This document shows, in pieces, positions 45,188 through 53,805 of a stretch of DNA of 64,000 bases. How positions within the stretch are numbered: position 1 is the first letter of the stretch; the number at the start of each line of letters is the position of its first letter. This DNA is from Sideroxydans sp. (GTDB taxonomy: Bacteria > Pseudomonadota > Gammaproteobacteria > Burkholderiales > Gallionellaceae), in contig WGNQ01000016.1 in the NCBI GenBank assembly GCA_016124455.1, forward strand, positions 107,818 through 171,817, read 5' to 3'. The position numbers and the translations under genes were made by a program. A model generated the notes under the pieces. It saw nothing but the letters and a program-made list of their open reading frames with translations. It made no database searches and was not told where the DNA came from.

Positions 45188-45702
45188 ATCCCCCCTGTAA
45201 ACCAGCTATACGACTCAACCGGCTCGAACAGCAGACCAGTCAACTTTTTATCACCGCCGCCAGGCAATTCCTCATATATCAGCCTGACGTGATAGCGCAC
45301 CCATTTGTAGCCATCCGGCCCTGGCGTAAAGTGCTCTCCGCGATCCACCACATATATCAGATCACGTGACTTGAGATCGAACACCCAGTTACCTGGTGCC
45401 ACCGAACGTGGCGTCGGGTCGTAAAACTCCCCGGAGTAATTTTCCGGCTTCCTTGACAACCAGCCCATGGGGTTCCCTGTCACGAGTTCGGATACCAGAG
45501 ACTCCTTGCCATGCGTCATCATACTGCTGTATTCCATAATCAATGCGCTTTGCAGTGCGCTAGCCACTTGCTCCATGGCTGTCTTCTCTGCCTGCTCCTG
45601 GTAGTACCACACGCGACTGAGCAATGCCGCGATAACAATTACCACGATAGAAACCACCACGACCAGCTCGATCAGGGTAAAACCTTGCATGCGCTTTTTC
45701 AT
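45184..45702 (-). CDS. MSHA prepilin-like protein (MshF position)
   Basis: A 172-residue prepilin with leader MKKRMQG, then FTLIELVVVVSIVVIVIAALL (Glu5 present). The globular part has no cysteines. It lies where mshF is found in Vibrio (after mshG), but mshF is poorly conserved, so the name is positional only. The ATG at 45702 overlaps the mshG stop by ATGA. Confidence 0.82.
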   Translation of the reverse strand: MKKRMQGFTLIELVVVVSIVVIVIAALLSRVWYYQEQAEKTAMEQVASALQSALIMEYSSMMTHGKESLVSELVTGNPMGWLSRKPENYSGEFYDPTPRSVAPGNWVFDLKSRDLIYVVDRGEHFTPGPDGYKWVRYHVRLIYEELPGGGDKKLTGLLFEPVESYSWFTGGI

Positions 45703-46937
45703 CGGTGCAATGCCGCCTTGCCCAGATCCCACATCGGCAGGAATACGCCCATCGCCAGAATCAATACCATGATGCCTAACGATACAATCAGAATAGGTTC
45801 GATCTGCTGCGCCAGCGTCTTCACTTCATACTCGACTTCGCGCTCGTACATTCCTGCAATCTCGAACATCAGGCCATCCATATCGCCCGTTTCTTCGCCT
45901 ACCGCAATCATCTGCAGCACGGTTGGATTAAACACACCACTACCCACTGCGGTACGCAGGATGCTCTCACCACGTTCTACGCCATCGCGCATCTGTTCGA
46001 TACGCGCACGCATAAATTCGTTATCCACCACCATGCCAACGACATTCAATCCCTGCACAATGGGAATACCGCTTTTGAATGCCAATGCCAGGCTGCGCGC
46101 AAACCGTGCCAGCGTGGATTTCAGGATGATTTTCCCGGCAATGGGTATCTGAAATTTATACTTATCCCACTGGTACCTGCCGTTTGGCGTGGCCACATAC
46201 ATGCGGGAACCTACCGCCGCTGCAACCAACATCGCCAGCAACACCGGCCAGGAGTGCACCATGAAACTGGAGAATCCCATCAACAACCGAGTCATCAGCG
46301 GCAGTTGCGTGTGGAACCCCTCAAACACCTTGGCGAAGGCCGGAAGTACAAAGATATTCACAATCACGATGGCAACCGCCATGGCGACAATAACGAACAT
46401 GGGATAGCGCATCGCACCTTTGATGCGCTCGTTCATGTCCTTTTCGAACTCGATGTGGCTATATAAGCGCATGAAGGTTTCATCCAGCATGCCGGTCATT
46501 TCGCCAACCTGCACCATGCTCACATAGAACGGGGAAAAAATTTTCGGGTGACGACGCATTGCCGTACTGAGCTCACGGCCGCTATCCAGGCTTTCGCGCA
46601 GATCCTGCAGCATGCGGCTGAACGCAGGATTCTGCGCAGACTCCTGCAACCCTGCCAGCGCCCGCATGATCGGCACGCCGGCACGCAACAGGGTATGCAT
46701 CTGGCGACTGAACAACATCAAATCCAGTTGTTCAACTTTTTTCTCGCGCAACAAGCGGCGCCAGCCGCTGTTATCTGCCGTTCTGGTAACTGCACCACCC
46801 CGGGTTGCCTTGATTTCTGTCGGTACGATGCCGATATTGAATAACTGGTCAGCGACAGCACCACTATCGCTTCCCTCCAGCGTACCCTGTACCAGATCGC
46901 CACGGGCACTCCGGCCCTTGTAGGCGAAAACCGCCAT
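45699..46937 (-). CDS. mshG: MSHA inner-membrane platform protein MshG
   Basis: A 412-residue GspF/PilC-family protein with two T2SSF domains (about 75-195 and 275-400) and three transmembrane helices. KVEQLDLMLFSRQMHTLLRAG and GEETGDMDGLMFEIA match the family. It is the membrane hub on which MshE acts. It starts at the mshE stop (ATGA overlap). Confidence 0.94.
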   Translation of the reverse strand: MAVFAYKGRSARGDLVQGTLEGSDSGAVADQLFNIGIVPTEIKATRGGAVTRTADNSGWRRLLREKKVEQLDLMLFSRQMHTLLRAGVPIMRALAGLQESAQNPAFSRMLQDLRESLDSGRELSTAMRRHPKIFSPFYVSMVQVGEMTGMLDETFMRLYSHIEFEKDMNERIKGAMRYPMFVIVAMAVAIVIVNIFVLPAFAKVFEGFHTQLPLMTRLLMGFSSFMVHSWPVLLAMLVAAAVGSRMYVATPNGRYQWDKYKFQIPIAGKIILKSTLARFARSLALAFKSGIPIVQGLNVVGMVVDNEFMRARIEQMRDGVERGESILRTAVGSGVFNPTVLQMIAVGEETGDMDGLMFEIAGMYEREVEYEVKTLAQQIEPILIVSLGIMVLILAMGVFLPMWDLGKAALHR

Positions 46938-48640
46938 CAGTCCTCCACCTGGTTGCTGATGCGCATTACTTCCGCCACCGAAGTCTGCCCGCGCTCCATG
47001 AGCGCCAAAGCATGATCCAGCAAAGTACGGCCTTTCATATGCGCATATGCCGCATCCATGAAATTGGTAGCATCGCTATGTGCAGCGGCTTCGACCAGCG
47101 CACGATCCATCTCCAGCATTTCATAAACCGCCAGACGCCCATGATAACCGGTGCCGTTGCAATGCGAACAACCGCGACCATGCAGTAATTTCTGCCAGCG
47201 GTCGGGGTGCACCTCTTCGAATTCCAGCCATTCAATTTCCTGCGGCGTCGGATTATGAGGCTCGCTGCAACTTTCACAGATACGCCGCAGCAGGCGCTGC
47301 GCCAATACCACCTGTACCGAGGACGCCACCATGTATTTAGGAACATCCATATCCACCAGGCGGAACAAAGTGCCGGCGGAGTCACGCGTGTGCAGGGTGG
47401 AAAACACCAAGTGGCCGGTCATCGCGGCACGCATACCGATCTGCGCCGTCTCGGTATCGCGCATTTCGCCCACCAGAATCACATCCGGATCCTGACGCAG
47501 TGCCGCACGCAACACCCGCGAAAAATTCAGCTCGATCTTCTCGTTGACCTGCACCTGGTTGATACCCGGCAAGCGATATTCCACCGGATCCTCCACCGTG
47601 ATGATTTTCTGGTCGATGGTATTGATTTCCGCCAGCGCGGCATACAGCGTAGTGGTTTTACCGCTACCGGTAGGGCCCGTCACCAGTATCATGCCGTTAC
47701 TGCGGTGCAATATCTCGCGGAAGCGCTTGAGCATGTCCGGCTGCATGCCGAGTTTGTCCAGCGACAGAAAACTTCCGCTCTGGTTAAGCAGACGCATCAC
47801 CACCGATTCGCCATATTGCGTCGGCATGGTGGAAATACGCACATCCACCGCCTGGTCGCGCACCCGCATATTGAAGCGCCCGTCCTGTGGCAACCGCTTT
47901 TCGGAAATATCCAGGCCGGACATCAGTTTCAGGCGCAACACCAGGGCAGGTGCAATTTTGTTATCCGCCTCGGTTTGCAGATGCAGGCTGCCATCAATAC
48001 GGAAGCGTATCTGCAGGCGCACCTCTTGCGGCTCGATGTGAATATCCGAAGCGCGCACCTGGGTGGCATCGTTGAATACAGTCTGCAACAACTTGACCAC
48101 CGGCGCCTCTTCGGCACCGACATTTTCGGACAATGCGCCGAAATCGATATAGGTGTCGCCCAGCTCCTCCGACAACTCGCGTGCAAGGCCGCTGATTTCC
48201 TCGGTACGCCGGTAAGCTCGATCGATAGTCTCCAGCAGCTGCCCTTCGGTAACTACCGCGACATCGATATCGCGCTTCAGGATGCGCGTGATTTCGTCGA
48301 ACGCAAACAGGTCGGTGGGATCCGCCATGCCCACCAGCAACATGCCGTTGCGATCTTCCAGCGCCAGCGCGCGAAAACGGCGCGCCTGGTTTTCCGGCAG
48401 GCTGCGAACCGTTTCCAGGTTGACGTTATAATATTTGAGGTTGATGTAGGGAATGTTGAGCTGTCTGGCGAGCGCTTCGGAAATCTGGTCCTCGGTCACA
48501 AACACATTATCGACCAGCACGCGCCCCAGCTTGCGGCCGGTACGCTTCTGCTCGTCGAGCGCAAATTTGAGCTGTTCCTGCGAAATCAGTTTCTGCTGCA
48601 CCAGCAGATCGCCTAGGCGAATTTTTTCCGGACGCGCCAT
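46937..48640 (-). CDS. mshE: MSHA pilus extension ATPase MshE
   Basis: A 567-residue GspE/PilB ATPase. The N-terminal domain (about 5-70) starts RLGDLLVQQKLISQEQL and repeats as KLGRVLVDNVFVTEDQI, resembling the MshEN c-di-GMP-binding motif of Vibrio MshE. The motor has Walker A GPTGSGKTTTLY, the Asp box, Walker B ILVGEMRDTETA and the zinc tetracysteine CESC...CSHC. It powers pilus extension. AGGGAAGG precedes the ATG; first gene of the pilus locus. Confidence 0.95.
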   Translation of the reverse strand: MARPEKIRLGDLLVQQKLISQEQLKFALDEQKRTGRKLGRVLVDNVFVTEDQISEALARQLNIPYINLKYYNVNLETVRSLPENQARRFRALALEDRNGMLLVGMADPTDLFAFDEITRILKRDIDVAVVTEGQLLETIDRAYRRTEEISGLARELSEELGDTYIDFGALSENVGAEEAPVVKLLQTVFNDATQVRASDIHIEPQEVRLQIRFRIDGSLHLQTEADNKIAPALVLRLKLMSGLDISEKRLPQDGRFNMRVRDQAVDVRISTMPTQYGESVVMRLLNQSGSFLSLDKLGMQPDMLKRFREILHRSNGMILVTGPTGSGKTTTLYAALAEINTIDQKIITVEDPVEYRLPGINQVQVNEKIELNFSRVLRAALRQDPDVILVGEMRDTETAQIGMRAAMTGHLVFSTLHTRDSAGTLFRLVDMDVPKYMVASSVQVVLAQRLLRRICESCSEPHNPTPQEIEWLEFEEVHPDRWQKLLHGRGCSHCNGTGYHGRLAVYEMLEMDRALVEAAAHSDATNFMDAAYAHMKGRTLLDHALALMERGQTSVAEVMRISNQVED

Positions 48641-48743
48641 AATGCCTTCCCTGAAGTGTTGCTATTGCAGCCTGTTTTTAACGTACACTTTAACCAATCA
48701 AGCAGCCGAAACTTAGCCCTTTTTTGTATTGCTGACAAGACCA

Positions 48744-49211
48744 GTGTTCCACGTCATCCTTTACCAGCCGGAGATTCCGCCGAATACCGGCAACGTCATC
48801 CGCCTCTGCGCCAACACCGGCTCACAACTACATTTGATCCGCCCGCTCGGTTTCGAGCTCGACGACAAGCAGCTGCGGCGCGCCGGGCTCGACTATCATG
48901 AATACGCCACGTTGCGCGTGCATGACACGCTCGCCGCCTGCCTGGAAACACTGCCACCGGATGCCCGCCTGTACGCCTTTACTACCAAGGCGACACGACA
49001 CTATCAGGAAGCTGGCTTCAGGGAAGGTGACGCGCTACTGTTCGGCCCGGAAAGCCGCGGCCTGCCTGCGGAAATACTGCAACAATTCGCACCGCAACAA
49101 CGGCTGCGCCTGCCCATGCTGCCACACAGCCGCAGCCTGAACCTGTCCAACACTGTGGCCGTAGCCGTGTTCGAAGCGTGGCGTCAATGCGGCTTCAATC
49201 AAGCACTCTAG
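48744..49211 (+). CDS. trmL: tRNA (cytidine/uridine-34-2'-O)-methyltransferase TrmL
   Basis: A 155-residue SPOUT methyltransferase. ILYQPEIPPNTGNVIRLCANTG, RRAGLDYHEYA, FGPESRGLP and the knot end SLNLSNTVAVAVFEAWRQ are diagnostic. It methylates the wobble ribose of tRNA-Leu species. The GTG at 48744 aligns with the E. coli N-terminus; a TTG 15 bases earlier is possible. Its TAG overlaps the TAG of convergent gpsA within CTAG. Confidence 0.94.
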   Translation: MFHVILYQPEIPPNTGNVIRLCANTGSQLHLIRPLGFELDDKQLRRAGLDYHEYATLRVHDTLAACLETLPPDARLYAFTTKATRHYQEAGFREGDALLFGPESRGLPAEILQQFAPQQRLRLPMLPHSRSLNLSNTVAVAVFEAWRQCGFNQAL

Positions 49212-50194
49212 AATTCGGCATGCGGTGAGCGGTTGAGCAAGGCTTCGACCGCACTGGCTGCCGGCACCTGTTCATACAGCACGCCGTAGACAGCAGCGCA
49301 AATCGGCATTTCCACTTCCAGGTATTGCGCCAGGCGGTGCACCTCGCGTACCGTATACACCCCCTCCGCGACGTGCCCCAATTGATGCAGGATGTCCGGC
49401 AAGGCACGCTGCTGCGCCAGCAACATGCCCACCTGGCGGTTACGCGACAGGTCGCCGGTGCAAGTCAGGATCAAGTCACCTGCACCAGACAACCCACCTA
49501 GCGTCTCCGCCCGCCCGCCCAGTTTCAGCCCCAGCCGCGTCATCTCGGCCAGGCCGCGGGTAATCAGCGCGGCGCGCGCATTGTGGCCGAACCCCATGCC
49601 GTCGGCGATGCCTGCCGCGATAGCCAGCACGTTCTTGACCGCCCCTCCCACTTCAACACCGATCACGTCGCTGCTGGAATAAATGCGCAGGCGCGCATGG
49701 TGCAGCGCCAGCGCCATCTGCTGCGCGAATTCCGCATCAGCAGATGCCAGCGTGAGCGCCGTCGGCAGGCCTCGCGCCACTTCCAGCGCAAAGCTTGGCC
49801 CGGACAACACGCCATACCGGAAATTTTGCGGCAGGGTTGCCGCTACGACCTGATGCGGCAGCTGCGCGCTTTCCGCTTCGAAACCTTTGCATGCCCAGAT
49901 CACCGGCACCGGCTTCGACAGCCCGGCAATCTGCTGCAGCGTCGCACGTAGCGCAGCAACCGGCACCGCCAGCAATGCCAGGTCGACATCCGCCAGCAAG
50001 GCAGGCAAATCGTGTGACAAGTTGAGTTGCTGAGGCAGGGCGACTTCGGGAAGATAACGCTGGTTGCGACGCGCGTTGCGCATCAACTCGACCTGCGCCG
50101 CATCGCGCGCCCACAGCGTGACGTGATGGTGCTCCGACAGACTGATGGCCAGCGCGGTACCCCATGCTCCCGCACCCAGTACCGCAACCTTCAT
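49208..50194 (-). CDS. gpsA: NAD(P)-dependent glycerol-3-phosphate dehydrogenase
   Basis: A 328-residue enzyme reducing dihydroxyacetone phosphate for phospholipid synthesis. The Rossmann motif is VLGAGAWGTALA; GVLSGPSFALEVARGLPTA and the catalytic Lys region VGGAVKNVLAIAAG are present. The ATG at 50194 overlaps the SH3 gene stop (ATGA). It belongs to a rhodanese-grxC-secB-SH3-gpsA run. Confidence 0.97.
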   Translation of the reverse strand: MKVAVLGAGAWGTALAISLSEHHHVTLWARDAAQVELMRNARRNQRYLPEVALPQQLNLSHDLPALLADVDLALLAVPVAALRATLQQIAGLSKPVPVIWACKGFEAESAQLPHQVVAATLPQNFRYGVLSGPSFALEVARGLPTALTLASADAEFAQQMALALHHARLRIYSSSDVIGVEVGGAVKNVLAIAAGIADGMGFGHNARAALITRGLAEMTRLGLKLGGRAETLGGLSGAGDLILTCTGDLSRNRQVGMLLAQQRALPDILHQLGHVAEGVYTVREVHRLAQYLEVEMPICAAVYGVLYEQVPAASAVEALLNRSPHAEF

Positions 50195-50640
50195 CAATCG
50201 CCCCACACCTCGGACGTTCTGATATAGCCTGCTGCACCATTCTGCTGACGTACCTTGAGCCAACCGACACCGGTACTTTCCAGCCATTCCAGCGCGACCT
50301 GCTGATGCACCTGGAACACCAGTGTCGACGATGCATCGGGCGACTGTCGCACATCGGCCAGCGCAGAGGTCACCACCACGAAACGCTTGTCGCTCAGTGC
50401 GCTCTTGGCAATCCACGCCAGCGCACCGGAACTGTCGCGCACCTTGACCCACCCCTGCAAACTGACCACCGGCTCCAGCGGCATATAGCGGCTGACCACA
50501 AATAGTTTGCGCGCCTTGCTTGATGGTGCGTCATAGAGAATCGCCGACTGATCGGCGACCGACACATAGTCCAGCGCCTGCGCAGCAGCGGTCGCCGTCA
50601 GCAGCAACAAACCCAGAACTGTGGCAGCGTGCCGTTTCAT
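50194..50640 (-). CDS. SH3-domain exported protein
   Basis: A 148-residue protein with a signal peptide (LLLLTATAAAQA) and two bacterial SH3 domains (about 25-80 and 85-145; GWVKVRDSSG and GWLKVRQQNGAAGYI). Such domains often bind cell-wall peptides. The start at 50640 follows secB by 4 bp; longer frames are secB shadow. The exact role is unknown. Confidence 0.85.
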   Translation of the reverse strand: MKRHAATVLGLLLLTATAAAQALDYVSVADQSAILYDAPSSKARKLFVVSRYMPLEPVVSLQGWVKVRDSSGALAWIAKSALSDKRFVVVTSALADVRQSPDASSTLVFQVHQQVALEWLESTGVGWLKVRQQNGAAGYIRTSEVWGD

Positions 50641-50644
50641 CGGA

Positions 50645-51127
50645 TTAATGCGTCGTCGGTGCCGCAGGCGCTTCCGCCTGCTGCTGTTTCTGTTGCTGGT
50701 ACAGCACTTCGAAATTGAGCGGGTTGAGCAGCACCGGCGCGAATCCGGCGCGCACCGACACATCGGACACCACCTCACGCAGGTAGGGATAGAGCATATT
50801 CGGGCAGACCACCGCGAGAACCGGCTCCAGCTCTTCCTGCGGCACATTGTGTATCTGGAATACCCCGGCCTGTTTGACCTCAATCAGGAACATCACCTTG
50901 TCCTGCTCCTTCAGCTTGGCGGTCACCGTCACCGTCACCGTGACTTCAAACACCCCCTCGCCGACAGGTGCCGCCTGGCTGTTCAATTGCAACTCGATCT
51001 GCGGCGCTTCGCGTTCCAGAAAAATGCCTGGCGCATGCGGAATTTCCAGAGAAATATCCTTCACGTACAGTTTTTCAAGATTGAATACGGGGGATTCCTG
51101 GGATGTTGCCGCGGCTTCTTCGCTCAT
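50645..51127 (-). CDS. secB: Protein-export chaperone SecB
   Basis: A 160-residue homotetrameric chaperone that keeps precursors unfolded and hands them to SecA. FNLEKLYVKDISLEIPHAP, QAGVFQIHNVP and CPNMLYPYLREVVSDVSVRAGF are diagnostic. A run of Val-Thr pairs comes from an ACCGTC hexamer repeated in the DNA at about 50924-50942. Two ATGs (51130, 51127) follow AAGGA; the second has the better spacing. Confidence 0.97.
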   Translation of the reverse strand: MSEEAAATSQESPVFNLEKLYVKDISLEIPHAPGIFLEREAPQIELQLNSQAAPVGEGVFEVTVTVTVTAKLKEQDKVMFLIEVKQAGVFQIHNVPQEELEPVLAVVCPNMLYPYLREVVSDVSVRAGFAPVLLNPLNFEVLYQQQKQQQAEAPAAPTTH

Positions 51128-51149
51128 CATTTCGTCCTTAAATTTCGTT

Positions 51150-51407
51150 TCAGTCATTCAATAGCCGGCTTAATTCGCCGTGATGCTCCAGTGCAGCCAG
51201 GTCGTCATAACCGCCGACATGGTGCTCGCCGATATAGATTTGCGGCACGGTGCGGCGACCGGTTCTCTCCATCATCGCCACACGCAGCTCCGGCTGCAGG
51301 TCAACGCGCACTTTTTCGATCTCGGCCACGCCCTTCGCATGCAACAGGCGCTCAGCCTGCACACAGTACGGGCACACTGCCGTGCAATACATCAATACCT
51401 TGGCCAT
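51150..51407 (-). CDS. grxC: Glutaredoxin 3 (GrxC)
   Basis: An 85-residue glutaredoxin with active site CPYC, the cis-Pro TVPQIYI and the GGYDDL glutathione-binding segment. It reduces disulfides with glutathione. GGAG lies five bases before the ATG at 51407, which overlaps the rhodanese stop. Confidence 0.95.
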   Translation of the reverse strand: MAKVLMYCTAVCPYCVQAERLLHAKGVAEIEKVRVDLQPELRVAMMERTGRRTVPQIYIGEHHVGGYDDLAALEHHGELSRLLND

Positions 51408-51817
51408 CATTTCTCCAGCGGCAGATTGGCTTTCTGCCATGCCATGATCCCACCGGCAAGATTATACACTTGCGCAAACCCCTCCCGCCCCAGCAATGCG
51501 CAGGCAGTAGCAGAACGCTGGCCACTGCGGCACACCACCACGACCGGTTTTTCGCGGTAGCGCTCAAGCTCGCCGATACGCTCACGCAGCTTGCCGAGCG
51601 GAATCTGTTTTGCATTCAGCAAATGGCCAGCCTTGAATTCTTCGTTCTCGCGCACATCCAGCACGACGGCGTCCTTATGGTTGATCATCTGCAGCGCCGC
51701 CACACAGTCGGCCTCTTTCACCCCGCGCAGCCGGTTGCCCACAAACGACCAGAGCAGCATAAGGCCGCTGGTGACCGCGATCAGGATAAGCCAGATATTA
51801 CTTTGTATGAATTGCAC
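51407..51817 (-). CDS. Membrane-anchored rhodanese-like sulfurtransferase
   Basis: A 136-residue protein with an N-terminal helix (about 8-25) and a rhodanese domain. The active-site loop is CRSGQRSA with catalytic Cys; DVRENEEFKAGHL is the substrate-pocket motif. It carries persulfide sulfur. It sits between pglL and grxC in a common betaproteobacterial order and could join the reactive-sulfur theme of the nearby regulator (inference). Confidence 0.93.
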   Translation of the reverse strand: MQFIQSNIWLILIAVTSGLMLLWSFVGNRLRGVKEADCVAALQMINHKDAVVLDVRENEEFKAGHLLNAKQIPLGKLRERIGELERYREKPVVVVCRSGQRSATACALLGREGFAQVYNLAGGIMAWQKANLPLEK

Positions 51818-53579
51818 GCTGATACTCCTCGTTTTTCTGAACCGCGAATTCTAGCAGAGCACTGAAATGAGCGGGATCTTTGCTCGCCAGTTCGCGCAAT
51901 TGAACAGCCACCGTATGAAAGTCGCCATCATATGACCAGATTGCACGCTCCATCTGCAGGCACGCCGCCGCTTCTTCCCCGGCCTGTGCCAGCAACAACG
52001 CCTGCCGGTAGGCCACCGGACTTATCGGGACGAAACGCAACACGCTTTCATTGTAAGCGAGCTTGTCACGGAGGTGGTCGGCGCTGACTTCAACCATGCT
52101 GTTCATGAACAAGTCTGCATACGGCTGCAACAACGCCTGCCGCTGCACCGCCAGCAGGCCGTCGCGCATGCGGTCAAGATATGCCCGGTCATGGTCCGAC
52201 ACCGGACGCTGCACCACTAACCCCTCTATCTCATGGTAGCCGTTGCGCAACTGCTGCAAAGACAGCACGCCCAGCAACAACATCAACGCCACCGATAGCC
52301 GGCCAAGGTTGCGTAATTCCAGACGGTAGCTGGCTGGGTCGAACACCCCCAGCAGCAACGCCGCAATACCGATAAAATAGGTATACCATAACGGATATTC
52401 CAGCAGGCTGTGGATACCTAGCACAGAGAGCACCGCATATCCCCACCAGTGATAAATTGACCGCTCCGCATGGCGCGCCTGCCACAACCAGGGCAGCAGG
52501 GTACCAGACAGCAACAGCAAGCCGGCCAGTCCGGTTTCCGCTGCCAGCTGCATCAGCAAATTGTGCGCATTGTTGTACAGCCCAACGATACTGGTATCGT
52601 GCAGCAACGGCCCCAGCTGGAAATGCTGCCAGGCAAACTGGCCGATACCGGCACCAAGCAGCGGAAACTTGATAAAGATCAGCCAGGCTTCATACCACAA
52701 ATGCAGCCGGATACCCCCACTGCTCACCTCGCCAAACAGCCGCTGTATCGAAGTGATGCTGCCGGTCGCCCCGGCCAGCCAGGGTAGTGCAACCACCCAG
52801 TGCATCAAGGCAAAACCCAGCAACACCAGCAGGCTGTAACGCAACAAGGGCAATTGCGATTTATCTCGGCGTTGCCAGACGAATGCCATACCGGCCATCC
52901 ATAGCAGGTACAACCAGGCACTGCGTGAGCCGCTCAACGGCAACACAAACAAAACAGGCAGAGCCAGCAATACAACCAGCCAGCCGGGCAACCAGCCGCG
53001 CACATACAGCAACCCAAGCGATGCCAGGCCCAGCGCAAGGTAATCGGCAAAATGATTGGGCTGGGCAATATTGCCGTAGACGGCGGCAGAATTCTGCACC
53101 GTCACCACAGAGTCCAGAAAAGTATGCCAGCGGTAATGCTGCAACACGCCGAGCAGGGCGTTCAGCTCCGCCCCGATCAACAGGAATACTGCCAGCACCA
53201 TGGACAACGCGGCCAGGCCGAACTCCCGGCGCAAGTACTGCCCCAGCATGATCAGCAGCGATGCCCACAGCAGGTATAGCGCATACAGCAGCGCCTGCCC
53301 GAAATAGGCAACCTTGCCCAGATAGAACTGCACCACCACCAGCAACAGCATCCCGACGGGCAGCAACACCACACGCGAAATTTCCGGTTGCTGCCAGTAT
53401 CGCCTGGACACCAGCAACAGCATCGCACCCAGGCCCAGCATGGCAGCGCTCCATTCCTGATAAAAGGTCGTAAGCGGATAGGCGTGGTAGTAATTCAGAA
53501 AAGGCAAAACCCACATCAGCCCGACGAGGAGCAGGCTGATGTGGGCGAAAGTCAGGGGGAGCTGCTTACCGCTCAGCAA
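51798..53579 (-). CDS. pglL: PglL-type O-oligosaccharyltransferase (pilin glycosylation ligase)
   Basis: A 593-residue protein with about 11-12 transmembrane helices. QPNHFADYLALGL and YNNAHNLLMQLAAETGLAG match the PglL/Wzy_C ligase signatures that set PglL apart from WaaL. PglL transfers glycans to type IV pilins and other exported proteins, so MshA is a plausible target. The start is TTG at 53579 with AAGGGCGG before it, overlapping the DUF2892 end. Confidence 0.9.
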   Translation of the reverse strand: MLSGKQLPLTFAHISLLLVGLMWVLPFLNYYHAYPLTTFYQEWSAAMLGLGAMLLLVSRRYWQQPEISRVVLLPVGMLLLVVVQFYLGKVAYFGQALLYALYLLWASLLIMLGQYLRREFGLAALSMVLAVFLLIGAELNALLGVLQHYRWHTFLDSVVTVQNSAAVYGNIAQPNHFADYLALGLASLGLLYVRGWLPGWLVVLLALPVLFVLPLSGSRSAWLYLLWMAGMAFVWQRRDKSQLPLLRYSLLVLLGFALMHWVVALPWLAGATGSITSIQRLFGEVSSGGIRLHLWYEAWLIFIKFPLLGAGIGQFAWQHFQLGPLLHDTSIVGLYNNAHNLLMQLAAETGLAGLLLLSGTLLPWLWQARHAERSIYHWWGYAVLSVLGIHSLLEYPLWYTYFIGIAALLLGVFDPASYRLELRNLGRLSVALMLLLGVLSLQQLRNGYHEIEGLVVQRPVSDHDRAYLDRMRDGLLAVQRQALLQPYADLFMNSMVEVSADHLRDKLAYNESVLRFVPISPVAYRQALLLAQAGEEAAACLQMERAIWSYDGDFHTVAVQLRELASKDPAHFSALLEFAVQKNEEYQRAIHTK

Positions 53580-53785
53580 AAACCGCCCTTGATCCCGAAC
53601 TTGGCAAGAATGCTATCCAGTGGACAGAATTTGGTGAAACCGCTCTGGAAAAGGTTCAGCCCGACAAATGCCGTAAACAGCAGGAAATATCTGCTGACGA
53701 ACAGCGGGCTTTCCTCCACCCCCAAGGCGAGGGAAAGCATGATAAAAGTGCCGGCAACAATCCGGACTATGCGTTCTGCATTCAT
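53573..53785 (-). CDS. DUF2892 small membrane protein (YgaP-like)
   Basis: A 70-residue protein with two helices, ending GFTKFCPLDSILAKFGIKGG and a terminal Cys. The CPL segment is typical of DUF2892, the membrane part of YgaP-type rhodaneses. It lies 20 bp after the RND pump on the same strand. Free cysteines near the membrane fit persulfide handling, but this is inference. Confidence 0.85.
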   Translation of the reverse strand: MNAERIVRIVAGTFIMLSLALGVEESPLFVSRYFLLFTAFVGLNLFQSGFTKFCPLDSILAKFGIKGGFC

Positions 53786-53805
53786 TTGAACCTCCAGTTA
53801 ACAGT

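Noticed and set aside
50924..50942. Short tandem repeat in secB as phase-variable tract
   Set aside because: Hexamer repeats keep the reading frame and only alternate Val-Thr, so no on/off switching is expected.
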